This document shows positions 51,694-60,990 of a DNA stretch of 64,000 bases, piece by piece. This DNA is from BOKV01 sp041397525. GTDB taxonomy: Bacteria > Pseudomonadota > Alphaproteobacteria > Rhizobiales > Rhizobiaceae. Position 1 is the first letter of the stretch. Each line of letters opens with the position of its first letter. The stretch covers positions 1 to 64,000 of the forward strand of contig JAWKWL010000003.1 in NCBI GenBank assembly GCA_041397525.1, read 5' to 3'. A program made the position numbers and the translations under genes. The notes under the pieces are model-generated. The model did no database searches. It was not told the origin of the DNA and saw nothing but the letters and a program-made list of their open reading frames with translations.

Positions 51694-52506
51694 TCAGGCA
51701 AGGCCAAGCACATCGCGCATTGAATAGAAACCGGGCTTCTTGCCCCGGCCCCAAAGTGCAGCCTTCACCGCGCCGCTGGCAAAGATGGTCCGGTCCTGCG
51801 CGAGATGCGACAACACGATCCGTTCGCCTTCTCCCGCCAGTACCACCGAATGATCGCCCACGACAGAACCGCCGCGCATGGTGGCAAATCCTATCATGCC
51901 GGTTTCGCGTGCGCCTGTATGTCCGTCGCGCACCCTGGTCGAATGGTCCTTGAGATCAATCCCGCGCCCTGTTGCTGCGGCTTCGCCCAGCAGCAGGGCA
52001 GTGCCCGAAGGAGCGTCCACCTTGTGGCGGTGGTGCATTTCCAGCACTTCGATATCAAAATCACCGGCGGAAAGCGCACGCGCAGCTTGTTCGACCAGAA
52101 CAGCCAAAAGGTTGACCCCAAGGCTCATGTTGCCGGATTTGACGATCACCGCATGACGAGCAGCAGCTTGCAGTTTTTCCTCATCCGCAACTGAGCATCC
52201 TGTCGTTCCAACCACGTGAACGATCCGGGCCTGGGCTGCCAGTGCGGCAAATTCGACGCTTGCAGCCGGAGCCGTGAAATCGAGAACACCATCTGCAGCC
52301 GCAAAGGCCGGCAGCGGATTGTCACTGACCAATACGCCGTTTTCGCTGGTGCCAGCCAGCAATCCGCTGTCCCTGCCGACGGCATTCGAGCCGGGGCGCT
52401 CGATGGCACCGCTCAGCTTTACGCCGTCGATGCGGTCAATCGCCTGGATGAGCGCATGCCCCATGCGACCTGCGGCACCTACCACTACCAGCTTCATGTC
52501 AGCCAT
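51694..52506 (-). CDS. dapB: 4-hydroxy-tetrahydrodipicolinate reductase
   Basis: Lysine and diaminopimelate pathway enzyme. It has 270 residues. The NAD(P)H-binding VVVGAAGRMGHALIQAI is at the N-terminus. The catalytic histidine region EVLEMHHRHKVDAPSGTALLLGEA (about 153-176) is diagnostic. The start is ATG 52506, with GGTGG upstream, overlapping the ABC exporter end by 8 bases; ATG 52497 is a close alternative. Confidence 0.97.
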   Translation of the reverse strand: MADMKLVVVGAAGRMGHALIQAIDRIDGVKLSGAIERPGSNAVGRDSGLLAGTSENGVLVSDNPLPAFAAADGVLDFTAPAASVEFAALAAQARIVHVVGTTGCSVADEEKLQAAARHAVIVKSGNMSLGVNLLAVLVEQAARALSAGDFDIEVLEMHHRHKVDAPSGTALLLGEAAATGRGIDLKDHSTRVRDGHTGARETGMIGFATMRGGSVVGDHSVVLAGEGERIVLSHLAQDRTIFASGAVKAALWGRGKKPGFYSMRDVLGLA

Positions 52507-54361
52507 GCGCTTCCACCTTCACATCGTCCAAGATCTCACCGTCATCCGCCCCGATATTGTGCAGGCGTGAATAAAGCCCGTTGCGCTTGCGCATCAAGGT
52601 GCCATGCGTGCCATGTTCGATCACCTGGCCCTTGTCGATGACAATGATGGAATCTGCGTTGCGAATGGTGGACAAGCGGTGTGCCACGACAACCGTCGTG
52701 CGGCCCTGCATCAGCGTATCAAGTGCTTTCTGGACCAGTTTTTCGGATTCATTGTCGAGTGCCGAGGTGGCTTCATCGAGCAGCAATATTGGTGCATTGC
52801 GCAGGATTGCCCTGGCGATGGAAAGGCGTTGCCGCTGCCCACCTGAAAAATTCTGCCCCATCTCGCCAACCGGAGTGTCGTAACCTGCCGGAAGCAAGGC
52901 GATGAAATCATGGGCCTGCGCAAGCTTCGCGGCTTCCTCGATCTCTGCGTCACTGGCACCAGGTCTGCCAAAGGCAATGTTTTCACGAACAGAGCCCTCG
53001 AACAGTATCGGCTGCTGTGAGACATAGGCGATGTTCTTGCGCAGGCTTGCTACTGTAATGTCTGCTATGTTCTGCCCGTCAATGGTAATGCTGCCCGCTA
53101 CAGGATCATGGAACCGCTGGATCAGGTTGATGATGGTGGTCTTGCCACCGCCCGACGGGCCGACCAGTGCCGTTGTCTTTCCGGCCCTGGCCCGGATCGA
53201 CAGCCCATCGAGAACATTCTCGCCCGGCTTGTAGCTGAAGAAGACATTGTCGAGTACGATCTCGGCGTCACTTATCTTGATTCCAGGCGCATTCGGTCGG
53301 TCTGACTGGCGGGGCGTGATATCGAGCAATTCATACAACATCCGCGCATTGACCAGCGACTTTTCAAACTGGACCCGGAAGGAAGCAAGTCTGCGGGCAG
53401 GATCATAGGCCAGCATTGCCGCGACCAGAAACGACAGCAATGCGCCCTGGTTTGCCCCCAGTTCAATGACCCGCCATCCGCCGAATGCAACCGCCCCTGC
53501 AATTGCAATCCCGCCCAGTGTTTCCGTCAGCGGGCGTGTGCGTGCATTGAGCAGTGCTATGCTGTTTGCCTGTCTTTCAGCGCTTTTCACCAGCGTATCA
53601 ACCTTGGCCTGCATCTGGTCTTCCATGGTGAAGGCCTTCAGAACAGTGATGCCTTGCGCGCTTTCAACGAATGAAGAACTGACTTTGGCGTTCAGGTTCA
53701 CCTCCTGGCGTGACAGCTTTTTCATGCGTTTGACGTAACGCGAGATTACATATGCTGCCGGCGGCATGACCACCAATGAACCCAGCGTCATCGCCGGATC
53801 CTGCCAGATCATGACGCAGATCAGTCCCACCAGCGTGAGGAAATCGCGCGCGACAACGGTGATCATCGTGTTGAGCAGGTTCTTGATGCCGGCAATGTTC
53901 TGGCCAATCTGGCCCACCAGATATGCCGAGCGGGTATCATTGTAGAAGCCGACACCGAGTTTCAGCAGGTGGCTGTATACCCGCGACTGGTAGCGCGCGA
54001 TGATGTTGTTGCCGATACGGTTCAGGAGCACTTCCTGGCCGAAACCGGCAAATCCCTTGGTTATGAAGACACCGAGGATGATCGCCGCGACGACCCATGC
54101 CATCGACAGGTTCTTCTTGTCGAAGACCTCGTTGACGACGTCCTTGATGATATAGGCGCTATAGGACGTGGTTCCTGCAACGATCACCATGCAAAGGATG
54201 GCCAGTGCGTACGAACCGCGATAGCTCTTGAAGTTTTCTTCAAAGACACGTCTGACCACGGCCCGTGACCTTGGATCGGAGGCGACCTGCTTGATGTTGT
54301 TGATCGACAAACTGGTTCCCGTTCTTGGTTTTGGCGTTTCCAGCTTCAGGCTTCGCTTCAT
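52499..54361 (-). CDS. ABC exporter, fused permease and ATPase (MsbA-like)
   Basis: A 620-residue half-transporter. Six hydrophobic segments lie between about residues 50 and 325 (type I ABC exporter fold). The ATPase domain (about 370-600) shows Walker A VGPSGGGKTTIIN, the Q-loop, the signature NFSGGQRQRLSIARAIL and Walker B LLLDEATSALDNESE. It resembles MsbA/lipid-A-type exporters, but the substrate cannot be assigned. The gene ends inside the start of dapB and lies next to glk. Confidence 0.88.
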   Translation of the reverse strand: MKRSLKLETPKPRTGTSLSINNIKQVASDPRSRAVVRRVFEENFKSYRGSYALAILCMVIVAGTTSYSAYIIKDVVNEVFDKKNLSMAWVVAAIILGVFITKGFAGFGQEVLLNRIGNNIIARYQSRVYSHLLKLGVGFYNDTRSAYLVGQIGQNIAGIKNLLNTMITVVARDFLTLVGLICVMIWQDPAMTLGSLVVMPPAAYVISRYVKRMKKLSRQEVNLNAKVSSSFVESAQGITVLKAFTMEDQMQAKVDTLVKSAERQANSIALLNARTRPLTETLGGIAIAGAVAFGGWRVIELGANQGALLSFLVAAMLAYDPARRLASFRVQFEKSLVNARMLYELLDITPRQSDRPNAPGIKISDAEIVLDNVFFSYKPGENVLDGLSIRARAGKTTALVGPSGGGKTTIINLIQRFHDPVAGSITIDGQNIADITVASLRKNIAYVSQQPILFEGSVRENIAFGRPGASDAEIEEAAKLAQAHDFIALLPAGYDTPVGEMGQNFSGGQRQRLSIARAILRNAPILLLDEATSALDNESEKLVQKALDTLMQGRTTVVVAHRLSTIRNADSIIVIDKGQVIEHGTHGTLMRKRNGLYSRLHNIGADDGEILDDVKVEAHG

Positions 54362-54469
54362 GCCGCGCTGATTGCCGGTTTCGGGTCTGTCATTTCAGGC
54401 CCTGATTACAGAAACCAGGCTGGTTTGGAAAGTGCTGCACTGCAACACCCGAGCCGCTACCTGTTTGGG

Positions 54470-55471
54470 TCAAGCCTTGAAATGCAGGGTGGCGCCTTCC
54501 AGGCTGAAACGGCCGGCGTCCCTGACACAGGCTGCCAGCCCTTCGAGTGCTGCAGTCGGGTGAGTCATCACATTGATCGGGATCGAACGCATGATTTCTC
54601 CATGCGGTGCCTTGTCCTCGAAGGTCTCGCGAAAAACCGATCCACGGATCATCGGCAGCATCTTGGCGCCAATCCCGCCGGCAATGTAGATGCCACCGCG
54701 TGCCAGCGTCAGGATGGCCATGTCTCCGGCAATTCGGGCCAGCAGGGTCAGGAAGAGCTCGACAGCCTGCCGCGCACAGACATTGGTGCCGGATTCCGCC
54801 TGGGCCGAAATGGTGGAGGCTGCCAGATTGCCGCTTTCTGCTCCTTCGACCTTGCAGATCGCTTGGTAGAGATTTTCAAGCCCCCGGCCCGAAAGTGCGT
54901 TTTCGGCGCTCATCCGGCCATTTTCCTTTTTCAGGTGTTTCCAGATTAACTCTTCGCGCTCACTTCGCGGGCCCATGTCGACATGTCCGCCTTCGCCCGG
55001 AATGACTGCCCATTTGCCGCTGACATTGATGACAAAGGCGATGCCGAGCCCGGTGCCGGGTCCGATGACCACTTTCGGATGGCCTGCTATGATGTTCGCT
55101 GAGCCAATCGGGGTCAGGTGTTCGGCTGGCAGGGCCAGCGCTGCAAGCCCTTGGGCGGCGAAATCATTCATCAGGGTCATCGAAACCAGGCCGAATTCGG
55201 CGATGGTCTTCGCCGGGACGATTGTCCAGGCACCATTGGTCAACCGGAACGAATCGCCCACCAGCGGGGTAGCTATCGCGAGAACCATGGCCTTGGGACG
55301 CAGGCCCGTCTTCGTCAGCACCGCATTGCGAATGGCCGCGCCAAGATCGGGGTAATCGGCAATGCGCACCGGATCGAAGCCCGTGGCAGGCGATTGCGCA
55401 TTCTCGACCATGGCGAACCGGGCATTGGTGCCGCCAATATCGCCAACCAGCACGGGAAACGAAATATCCAA
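54470..55471 (-). CDS. glk: glucokinase
   Basis: Phosphorylates glucose. It has 333 residues from TTG 55471, with GGAG about 7 bases upstream and no ATG before the family start. The ATP-phosphate motif VGDIGGTNARFAMVENA begins at residue 9. LMNDFAAQGLAAL and the GTGLGIAFVI, PGEGGHVDMGPRSEREELIW block (substrate binding) are typical. GGIYIAGGIGAKMLPMI is near the end. It is divergent from the BMP transporter operon. Confidence 0.95.
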   Translation of the reverse strand: MDISFPVLVGDIGGTNARFAMVENAQSPATGFDPVRIADYPDLGAAIRNAVLTKTGLRPKAMVLAIATPLVGDSFRLTNGAWTIVPAKTIAEFGLVSMTLMNDFAAQGLAALALPAEHLTPIGSANIIAGHPKVVIGPGTGLGIAFVINVSGKWAVIPGEGGHVDMGPRSEREELIWKHLKKENGRMSAENALSGRGLENLYQAICKVEGAESGNLAASTISAQAESGTNVCARQAVELFLTLLARIAGDMAILTLARGGIYIAGGIGAKMLPMIRGSVFRETFEDKAPHGEIMRSIPINVMTHPTAALEGLAACVRDAGRFSLEGATLHFKA

Positions 55472-55853
55472 CTCTTGCTCCGCTTTCAGGCAGCCCGGCC
55501 GATCCCTGTCACAGCTGCATCAATGGCGCGTCATTACCGCCATCGCTCGCCAACTTCAATCGCTACTACCGCATCACCGCCGAATTGAAAATTTACCAAC
55601 GGGTCAATTTTCCGCATGCAAATTGAAAAAAACCATGCAAGAGTTGACCCAAGGGATGTGCCGGGAGGACAGGTTTCTAACGAAATTGCCAAGTCGGCTT
55701 TCACTGTATGCATCGCTGAAACGGTCACAAGGCCGGAATCCAACAGTGCATGCGACTGAAGGCATGGGGCAAATGATCGCTCGGCGACTCCTGGAATTGC
55801 CGTTTTCGGCAAGAACATACCTGCTACCAAAGATCAAAACAGGGAACAGATTC
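55472..55853. other. divergent intergenic region glk / BMP operon
   Basis: This 382-bp gap has the nested inverted repeats at 55583-55650 (separate entry) and otherwise no recognised gene. An in-frame extension of the BMP gene runs through it but has no family resemblance and no ribosome site. A promoter could not be placed with confidence. Confidence 0.5.
55583..55650. repeat. overlapping inverted and direct repeats upstream of the BMP operon
   Basis: GGGTCAA (55601-55607) and TTGACCC (55644-55650) are perfect 7-bp inverted copies. TCAATTT (55604-55610) and AAATTGA (55620-55626) are also perfect inverted copies that share the TCAA, so the two pairings exclude one another. AATTGAAAA occurs twice (55583-55591 and 55621-55629), and ATGCAA twice. 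They may be operators or a switching RNA. They lie about 200-270 bases before the BMP ATG. Confidence 0.6.
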
Positions 55854-56873
55854 ATGAAGAAACTCATTTTCGCACTGCTTGCGACAGCAGCAACTGCGGT
55901 AGCCATGCCGGCACAAGCGGCAGACTTCAAGGCCTGCCAGATTACCGACACTGGTGGTGTTGACGACAAGGGCTTCAACCAGACTGCCTGGAAGGGCGTG
56001 AAGGATGCGGAAGCCATGGGCGTTGAAGGCAAGCTTCTGGAATCCAAGGCTGAAACCGACTACGTGCCAAATATCAATTCATTTGTCGCAGAAAAATGCG
56101 ACGTCATCATCACCGTCGGCTTCCTGCTCGGGGATGCCACCAAGGCTGCCGCCGAAGCCAATCCGGACGTGAAGTTCTCGATCGTCGACTATGCCTATGA
56201 CCCGACCCTCCCGAATGTTCTGGGCCAGGTTTACGCGACCGACGAAGCGGCATTCCTCGCAGGTTACGTGGCGGCGAGCGTTTCCAAGACCGGGATCGTT
56301 GGCACGTTTGGTGGTATCAACATTCCGCCAGTTACCATCTTCATGGACGGTTTTGCGCATGGCGTTGCCTACTACAACAAGGAAAAAGGCAAGGACGTGA
56401 AGGTTCTGGGCTGGGATCCGGCCAAGAAGGAAGGCCTGTTCACCAACAACTTCTCCAGCCTTGACGACGGTCGTGCATTTGCCAAGAACCTTAACGAGGA
56501 AGGCGCGGACATTGTCATGCCGGTTGCAGGTCCTGTCGGTCAGGGTTCTGCCGCACTTGCCACCGAACTGGGCGCGGACACACTGAAGATCGTTGGCGTT
56601 GACGTTGACCAGTATGAGACCGATCCGGAGCACAAGGGCGTGTTCCTTACCTCCGTCCTCAAGCGCATGGATTCGACCGTGGTTGAAGCCATCAAGCAGG
56701 CCAAGGATGGTACGTTCAAGGGTGGCGTGATTGTTGGTACGCTCAAGAGCGGTGGTGTTGGCCTCGCACCATTCCATGACCTTGACGGCGCCGTTTCTGC
56801 CGAACTGAAAGCGGAAGTCGAAAAGATTTCTGCCGGCATCATGGACGGCTCGATCAACGTCAAGGGTATGTGA
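55854..56873 (+). CDS. BMP-family ABC transporter substrate-binding protein (probable nucleoside)
   Basis: A 339-residue periplasmic binding protein. The ATG at 55854 (AGGGA upstream) gives MKKLIFALL with a signal peptide to about residue 23 (PAQA then ADFK). There is no lipobox cysteine, so it is probably soluble, unlike many BMP lipoproteins. Family features: CQITDTGGVDDKGFNQTAW near the mature start, GFLLGDATKAAAEANPDVKF and VYATDEAAFLAGYVAA. BMP proteins in such operons bind purine or pyrimidine nucleosides. It is the first gene of a four-gene ABC operon. Confidence 0.92.
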   Translation: MKKLIFALLATAATAVAMPAQAADFKACQITDTGGVDDKGFNQTAWKGVKDAEAMGVEGKLLESKAETDYVPNINSFVAEKCDVIITVGFLLGDATKAAAEANPDVKFSIVDYAYDPTLPNVLGQVYATDEAAFLAGYVAASVSKTGIVGTFGGINIPPVTIFMDGFAHGVAYYNKEKGKDVKVLGWDPAKKEGLFTNNFSSLDDGRAFAKNLNEEGADIVMPVAGPVGQGSAALATELGADTLKIVGVDVDQYETDPEHKGVFLTSVLKRMDSTVVEAIKQAKDGTFKGGVIVGTLKSGGVGLAPFHDLDGAVSAELKAEVEKISAGIMDGSINVKGM

Positions 56874-56969
56874 TCCTGTTTGCAACAATGTTCCCGCCGC
56901 CCAGGTTTCTACCAGGGTGGCGGGGGCAGGTTTGAGCAGTTAACATCAGTTCGCCAGGGGGCAAGGTCT

Positions 56970-58481
56970 TTGGATATCGAACTACGCGCCATCACCAAGC
57001 GGTTTGGTGACCTTGTCGCAAATTCCAACGTCAATCTGTCGATTCGCGCCGGCGAAATATTGGGCCTTCTCGGCGAAAATGGCGCTGGAAAGTCGACGCT
57101 GATGAATGTGCTCTCGGGTTTCTATCGTCCAAATGAAGGCGAGATCCTGATCGATGGAAAACCGGTCCGGTTTTCGGGGCCTGGAGACGCAATTCGCGCC
57201 GGAATCGGGATGGTCCACCAGCATTTCATGCTCGTTCCGGTTTTCACAGTCGCCGAGAATGTCGTGCTGGGCGTTGAGCCTACGGGTCCCGCTGATTATC
57301 TCGACCTGAAGAAGGCGCGCGAACAGGTTCGCGCCATAAATGATGAATACGGGCTGGAAGTTGATCCTGATTCGGTCATCGAGGACCTGCCGGTTGGCAT
57401 CCAGCAACGTGTGGAAATCCTCAAGGTTCTGTTCCGCTCGGCAGAAGTTCTGGTCTTTGACGAACCGACCGCGGTGCTGACGCCGCAGGAAGTCACGGAT
57501 TTCTACAAGATCGTGCGGATGCTCAGGGATTCCGGCAAGGCGCTGGTTTTCATCACCCACAAGCTGCACGAAATCCACGAAGTCGCGGACCGCATCTCCG
57601 TGCTGCGCGGTGGAAAGATCGTCGGCGAGGGCATTCCGGGCAAGACTTCGGACAAGGATCTCGCAGAAATGATGGTCGGCCGCCCAGTCACCTTCAATGT
57701 CGAGAAGAGCAAGTTCTCACCCGGCGACACCCTCCTTGATGTAAAGAACATGACCGTCCTGCGAGACGATGATTCGCTCGCAGTCGATGATGTCAGCTTC
57801 TCGGTCCGCAGCGGCGAAATTGTCGGGATCGCAGGTGTTCAGGGCAATGGCCAGACCCAACTCGAGGAAGCCTTGAGCGGCCTGCGCCGGGTTGTTTCGG
57901 GAAGCGTGAGCTTTGACGGCCGCGACATCACCAACATATCTGCCCGCGCACTTCACAAGATGGGCTTTGCCCATGTTCCCGAAGACCGCCAGCACAGCGG
58001 CATGATCTCCGATTTCTCCATTGCCGAGAATATGGCGCTCAATACCTATTATCACGAGCCGTTTTCACATGGCATTGTCATGGACTGGAATGCCGTGCGC
58101 CAGACATCGGCCCGCAACGCGGCGGCATTTGATGTGCGCACATCTTCCATTCACAAGCCTGCGGGAGAGCTCTCCGGCGGCAACCAGCAGAAGATGATCA
58201 TTGCCCGCGAAATGTCGCGCAACACAAGCTTCCTGCTCGCCTCCCAGCCAACGCGCGGGCTTGATGTAGGCTCCATCGAATATATCCACAAACGGATCGT
58301 TGAAGCGCGCGACGAAGGCGATGGCGTTATCATCATCTCGTCCGAACTTGACGAGATTCTTGCGCTTTCAGACCGTATCCTTGTGATGTTCAAGGGGCGA
58401 ATCGTGGCCGAATTTGGCGAAGGCGCCCGCAAACCCGACAAGAATGAAATCGGTCTGGCGATGGCGGGAGCAGTGGCATGA
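56970..58481 (+). CDS. ABC transporter ATP-binding protein, double ATPase (nucleoside/simple sugar type)
   Basis: A 503-residue duplicated ATPase. The probable start is TTG 56970, giving a product that begins DIELRAITKRFGD after the initiator; the frame to 56880 is not family-like. The first half has Walker A LLGENGAGKSTLMN (about 36-49), Q-loop MVHQHFMLVP, VGIQQRVEILK and LVFDEPTAVLTP. The second half has a degenerate P-loop GVQGNGQT (typical for this class) and signature ELSGGNQQKMIIAREM. Downstream permease genes overlap or follow directly. Confidence 0.92.
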   Translation: MDIELRAITKRFGDLVANSNVNLSIRAGEILGLLGENGAGKSTLMNVLSGFYRPNEGEILIDGKPVRFSGPGDAIRAGIGMVHQHFMLVPVFTVAENVVLGVEPTGPADYLDLKKAREQVRAINDEYGLEVDPDSVIEDLPVGIQQRVEILKVLFRSAEVLVFDEPTAVLTPQEVTDFYKIVRMLRDSGKALVFITHKLHEIHEVADRISVLRGGKIVGEGIPGKTSDKDLAEMMVGRPVTFNVEKSKFSPGDTLLDVKNMTVLRDDDSLAVDDVSFSVRSGEIVGIAGVQGNGQTQLEEALSGLRRVVSGSVSFDGRDITNISARALHKMGFAHVPEDRQHSGMISDFSIAENMALNTYYHEPFSHGIVMDWNAVRQTSARNAAAFDVRTSSIHKPAGELSGGNQQKMIIAREMSRNTSFLLASQPTRGLDVGSIEYIHKRIVEARDEGDGVIIISSELDEILALSDRILVMFKGRIVAEFGEGARKPDKNEIGLAMAGAVA

Positions 58482-59605
58482 GTGAGAAAAACCTTGATAC
58501 GGTAGCTGCCAGCCTGTTGAAGCGCGCGGCACCGGGACGTGCAGAGTTCGAGGACATCGTCATCGTCCCGCTGCTCGCCGTTGTGGTCGCCATCATCATT
58601 GGCGGGCTGATCATGCTGGCAACCGGTGTTTCCCCTGGCAATATCGGCACGGCATTCGTTGCGCTGCTTGCCGGCTCACTGGGGTCAATGCACGCCATCT
58701 CGGAAACACTCACCGCAGCCGCACCACTGACGCTGGCAGGACTTGGAATCGCCATCGCCTTCCGTGCTGGCCTGTTCAACATTGGTGCGGAGGGCCAGGT
58801 GATCATGGGCGGCGTCGCAGCCGTGGTCGTGGGTTTTTCCTTTGCGGACATGCCGGCTGTGCTGCATGTTCCCCTGGCCTTGCTGGCCGGTGCGGTCGCA
58901 GGGGCGGCATGGGCCTCCATTGCTGGTTGGTTGCGGGCTTATACGGGTGCACATGAGGTCATTATCACTATCATGCTCAACCTCATCGCAATGCGCCTGC
59001 TTGATTACCTTTTGCGCAACCCGCCAATCCAGAAAGAGGGCAGGGCTGACCCGATCTCCAAGAACGTTCTGCCAAGTGCCGAGCTTCCGCAATTGCTCGA
59101 CTGGTTAGACCCGCTTTTGCGGGTCCATGCCGGGATCTTTCTCGTTCTGCTGGCGGTCGCCTTCATTTGGTGGTTGCTGTTTCGCTCAACCATTGGCTTC
59201 GAGTTCCGTGCGGCCGGACTCAACCCGGCAGCGGCACGCTATGCCGGCATGCGCTCGGGCCTGATCATTGTTGTGGTCATGGCGCTTGCCGGAGCGCTTG
59301 CGGGTCTGGCCGGTGCAAACCAGGTGCTGGGTGTGCTTGGCCGTGTATCCCCGAACTTTTCCGGCGGTGTTGGCTTTGACGCGATTGCCGTAGCGCTGCT
59401 CGGGCGTTCGCATCCCCTTGGCGTATTGCTCGCAGGATTGTTGTTTGGAGCATTGCAGGCCGGAGGCCGCCAGATGCAGGTCGATGCCGGCGTCAGCCTT
59501 GATGTGATTGCCATCATTCAGGCACTGATCATCATTTTCATCGCCGCGCCCATCCTCATGCGCAGTGTGTTTTCCTTTGCTTTCAGCAAGCAGAAAAAGA
59601 AATAG
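58478..59605 (+). CDS. ABC transporter permease (BMP/nucleoside system), first subunit
   Basis: A 375-residue membrane protein of the BPD_transp_2 family with about eight to ten hydrophobic segments. AAPLTLAGLGIAIAFRAGLFNIGAEGQ (about 75-101) is the conserved family motif, followed by HEVIITIMLNLIAMRL. The ATG overlaps the ATPase stop by 4 bases (ATGA), so translation is coupled. It probably pairs with the following permease. Confidence 0.92.
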   Translation: MSEKNLDTVAASLLKRAAPGRAEFEDIVIVPLLAVVVAIIIGGLIMLATGVSPGNIGTAFVALLAGSLGSMHAISETLTAAAPLTLAGLGIAIAFRAGLFNIGAEGQVIMGGVAAVVVGFSFADMPAVLHVPLALLAGAVAGAAWASIAGWLRAYTGAHEVIITIMLNLIAMRLLDYLLRNPPIQKEGRADPISKNVLPSAELPQLLDWLDPLLRVHAGIFLVLLAVAFIWWLLFRSTIGFEFRAAGLNPAAARYAGMRSGLIIVVVMALAGALAGLAGANQVLGVLGRVSPNFSGGVGFDAIAVALLGRSHPLGVLLAGLLFGALQAGGRQMQVDAGVSLDVIAIIQALIIIFIAAPILMRSVFSFAFSKQKKK

Positions 59606-59618
59606 GCGGAGTCGGCAA

Positions 59619-60890
59619 ATGGCAGCCACGCAGGCATTGACATCTCCAAAGGCATCCCTCAGTCCGGCAAAACTGCGCCAGAGCAGGCTGGTTGGCGCGA
59701 TCTTGCTGGCAATGTCGCTTTTTGTGGCGATGTTTTTTGCCTGGCCCGTATCAGGTGACGCCTCGTTTCGCCTTGCCTATCCCGGCGATGCCTTCGCCCT
59801 TCCAAACCTGATCATTCCCGCTGCGCCCTATGCCTGGGTGGTCGCGGCCCTGTTGGCATTTTTCGGGGTGCGCCAATTCCTTCCAGGTGCAACACGGTGG
59901 ACCGGAATCCTGTTCGGCATCGGGTTGCTGCTGCTGGTGACGGCCTTTCTTACCTGGGCGACAGCTGGAAAATCGTTTTCGCTGACCGGCATGCTTCAGG
60001 CCACCATCATTCGCGCAGTGCCAATTGCGCTGGGCGGCCTTGCCGGCGTGCTGTGCGAACGCGTTGCCGTCGTCAATATCGCGATTGAAGGCATGTTGCT
60101 GGCAGGTGCCTTTACCGGAGCTGTCGTGGGTTCTTTGCTCGGTGGAACCCTGGGTATCGTGGCGGCAATGCTCGTCGGCGGTGCTTTCGGTCTGCTGCTT
60201 GCTGCCCTTGTCGTCAGCTACCGGGTTGACCAGATCATCGCGGGTGTAGCCATCAACCTGCTCGTGCTGGGGCTTACATCCTATATGAGCAGCCAGGTGC
60301 TGACCCATCACCGCGAGTTCAACAATGCACCGATCTTCAAGGCGATTGACATTCCCGTCCTCAGCGATTTGCCAATTCTGGGACCGGTCTTTTTCCAGCA
60401 CAATATTTTCGTTTACGGCGCCATGATCATGGTGGCGATCGCCACCTATTACCTGTTCCATACCCGCAGCGGACTGCGCGCCCGCGCGGTTGGTGAACAT
60501 CCCGAAGCTGCTGACACACTGGGTATTGACGTTTACCGGCTGCGCTACATCAATGTGACGCTTGGTGGCATGGTTGCGGGTTTCGGTGGCGCCTGGTTCA
60601 CACTTGGCTCCGTCGGGCGCTTCGACGAGAACATGACCAATGGTCGCGGCTTCATCGGCCTTGCCGCCATGATTTTTGGTCGCTGGCACCCCGTAGGTGC
60701 GCTTCTGGCGGCGCTTGTCTTTGGCTTCGCTGATTCGCTGCAGCAGAAACTGGCAATCCTGCAAACGCCGATCCCGGCCGAATTTCTTGCCATGGCACCC
60801 TATATCGCGACCATCGTCCTGGTCGCAGGCCTGATCGGCAGGGCAAGACCTCCCGCCGCCGACGGGAAGCCCTATATCAAGGGGCATTGA
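59619..60890 (+). CDS. ABC transporter permease (BMP/nucleoside system), second subunit
   Basis: A 423-residue membrane protein. The ATG at 59619 is 13 bases after the previous stop; an in-frame start at 59565 would overlap and is unlikely. About ten hydrophobic segments are seen. The family motif ALGGLAGVLCERVAVVNIAIEG and VDQIIAGVAINLLVLGLTSY fit the second permease of BmpA-type nucleoside transporters. It ends the four-gene transporter operon; ogt follows 100 bases later. Confidence 0.92.
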   Translation: MAATQALTSPKASLSPAKLRQSRLVGAILLAMSLFVAMFFAWPVSGDASFRLAYPGDAFALPNLIIPAAPYAWVVAALLAFFGVRQFLPGATRWTGILFGIGLLLLVTAFLTWATAGKSFSLTGMLQATIIRAVPIALGGLAGVLCERVAVVNIAIEGMLLAGAFTGAVVGSLLGGTLGIVAAMLVGGAFGLLLAALVVSYRVDQIIAGVAINLLVLGLTSYMSSQVLTHHREFNNAPIFKAIDIPVLSDLPILGPVFFQHNIFVYGAMIMVAIATYYLFHTRSGLRARAVGEHPEAADTLGIDVYRLRYINVTLGGMVAGFGGAWFTLGSVGRFDENMTNGRGFIGLAAMIFGRWHPVGALLAALVFGFADSLQQKLAILQTPIPAEFLAMAPYIATIVLVAGLIGRARPPAADGKPYIKGH

Positions 60891-60990
60891 GTTCAGGGGC
60901 AATGGGCCGGTTGTTGCTTGAAAAATTGCTCCTTGGGAACTGGCCTGGAGTTGGGTGGCGACATGCCGGCCTGTCGACGATAATGGAACA

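Noticed and set aside
59751..60902. 383-codon minus-strand frame inside the second permease gene
   Set aside because: Very polar, Gln/His/Asp-rich mirror of a membrane protein; clear shadow.
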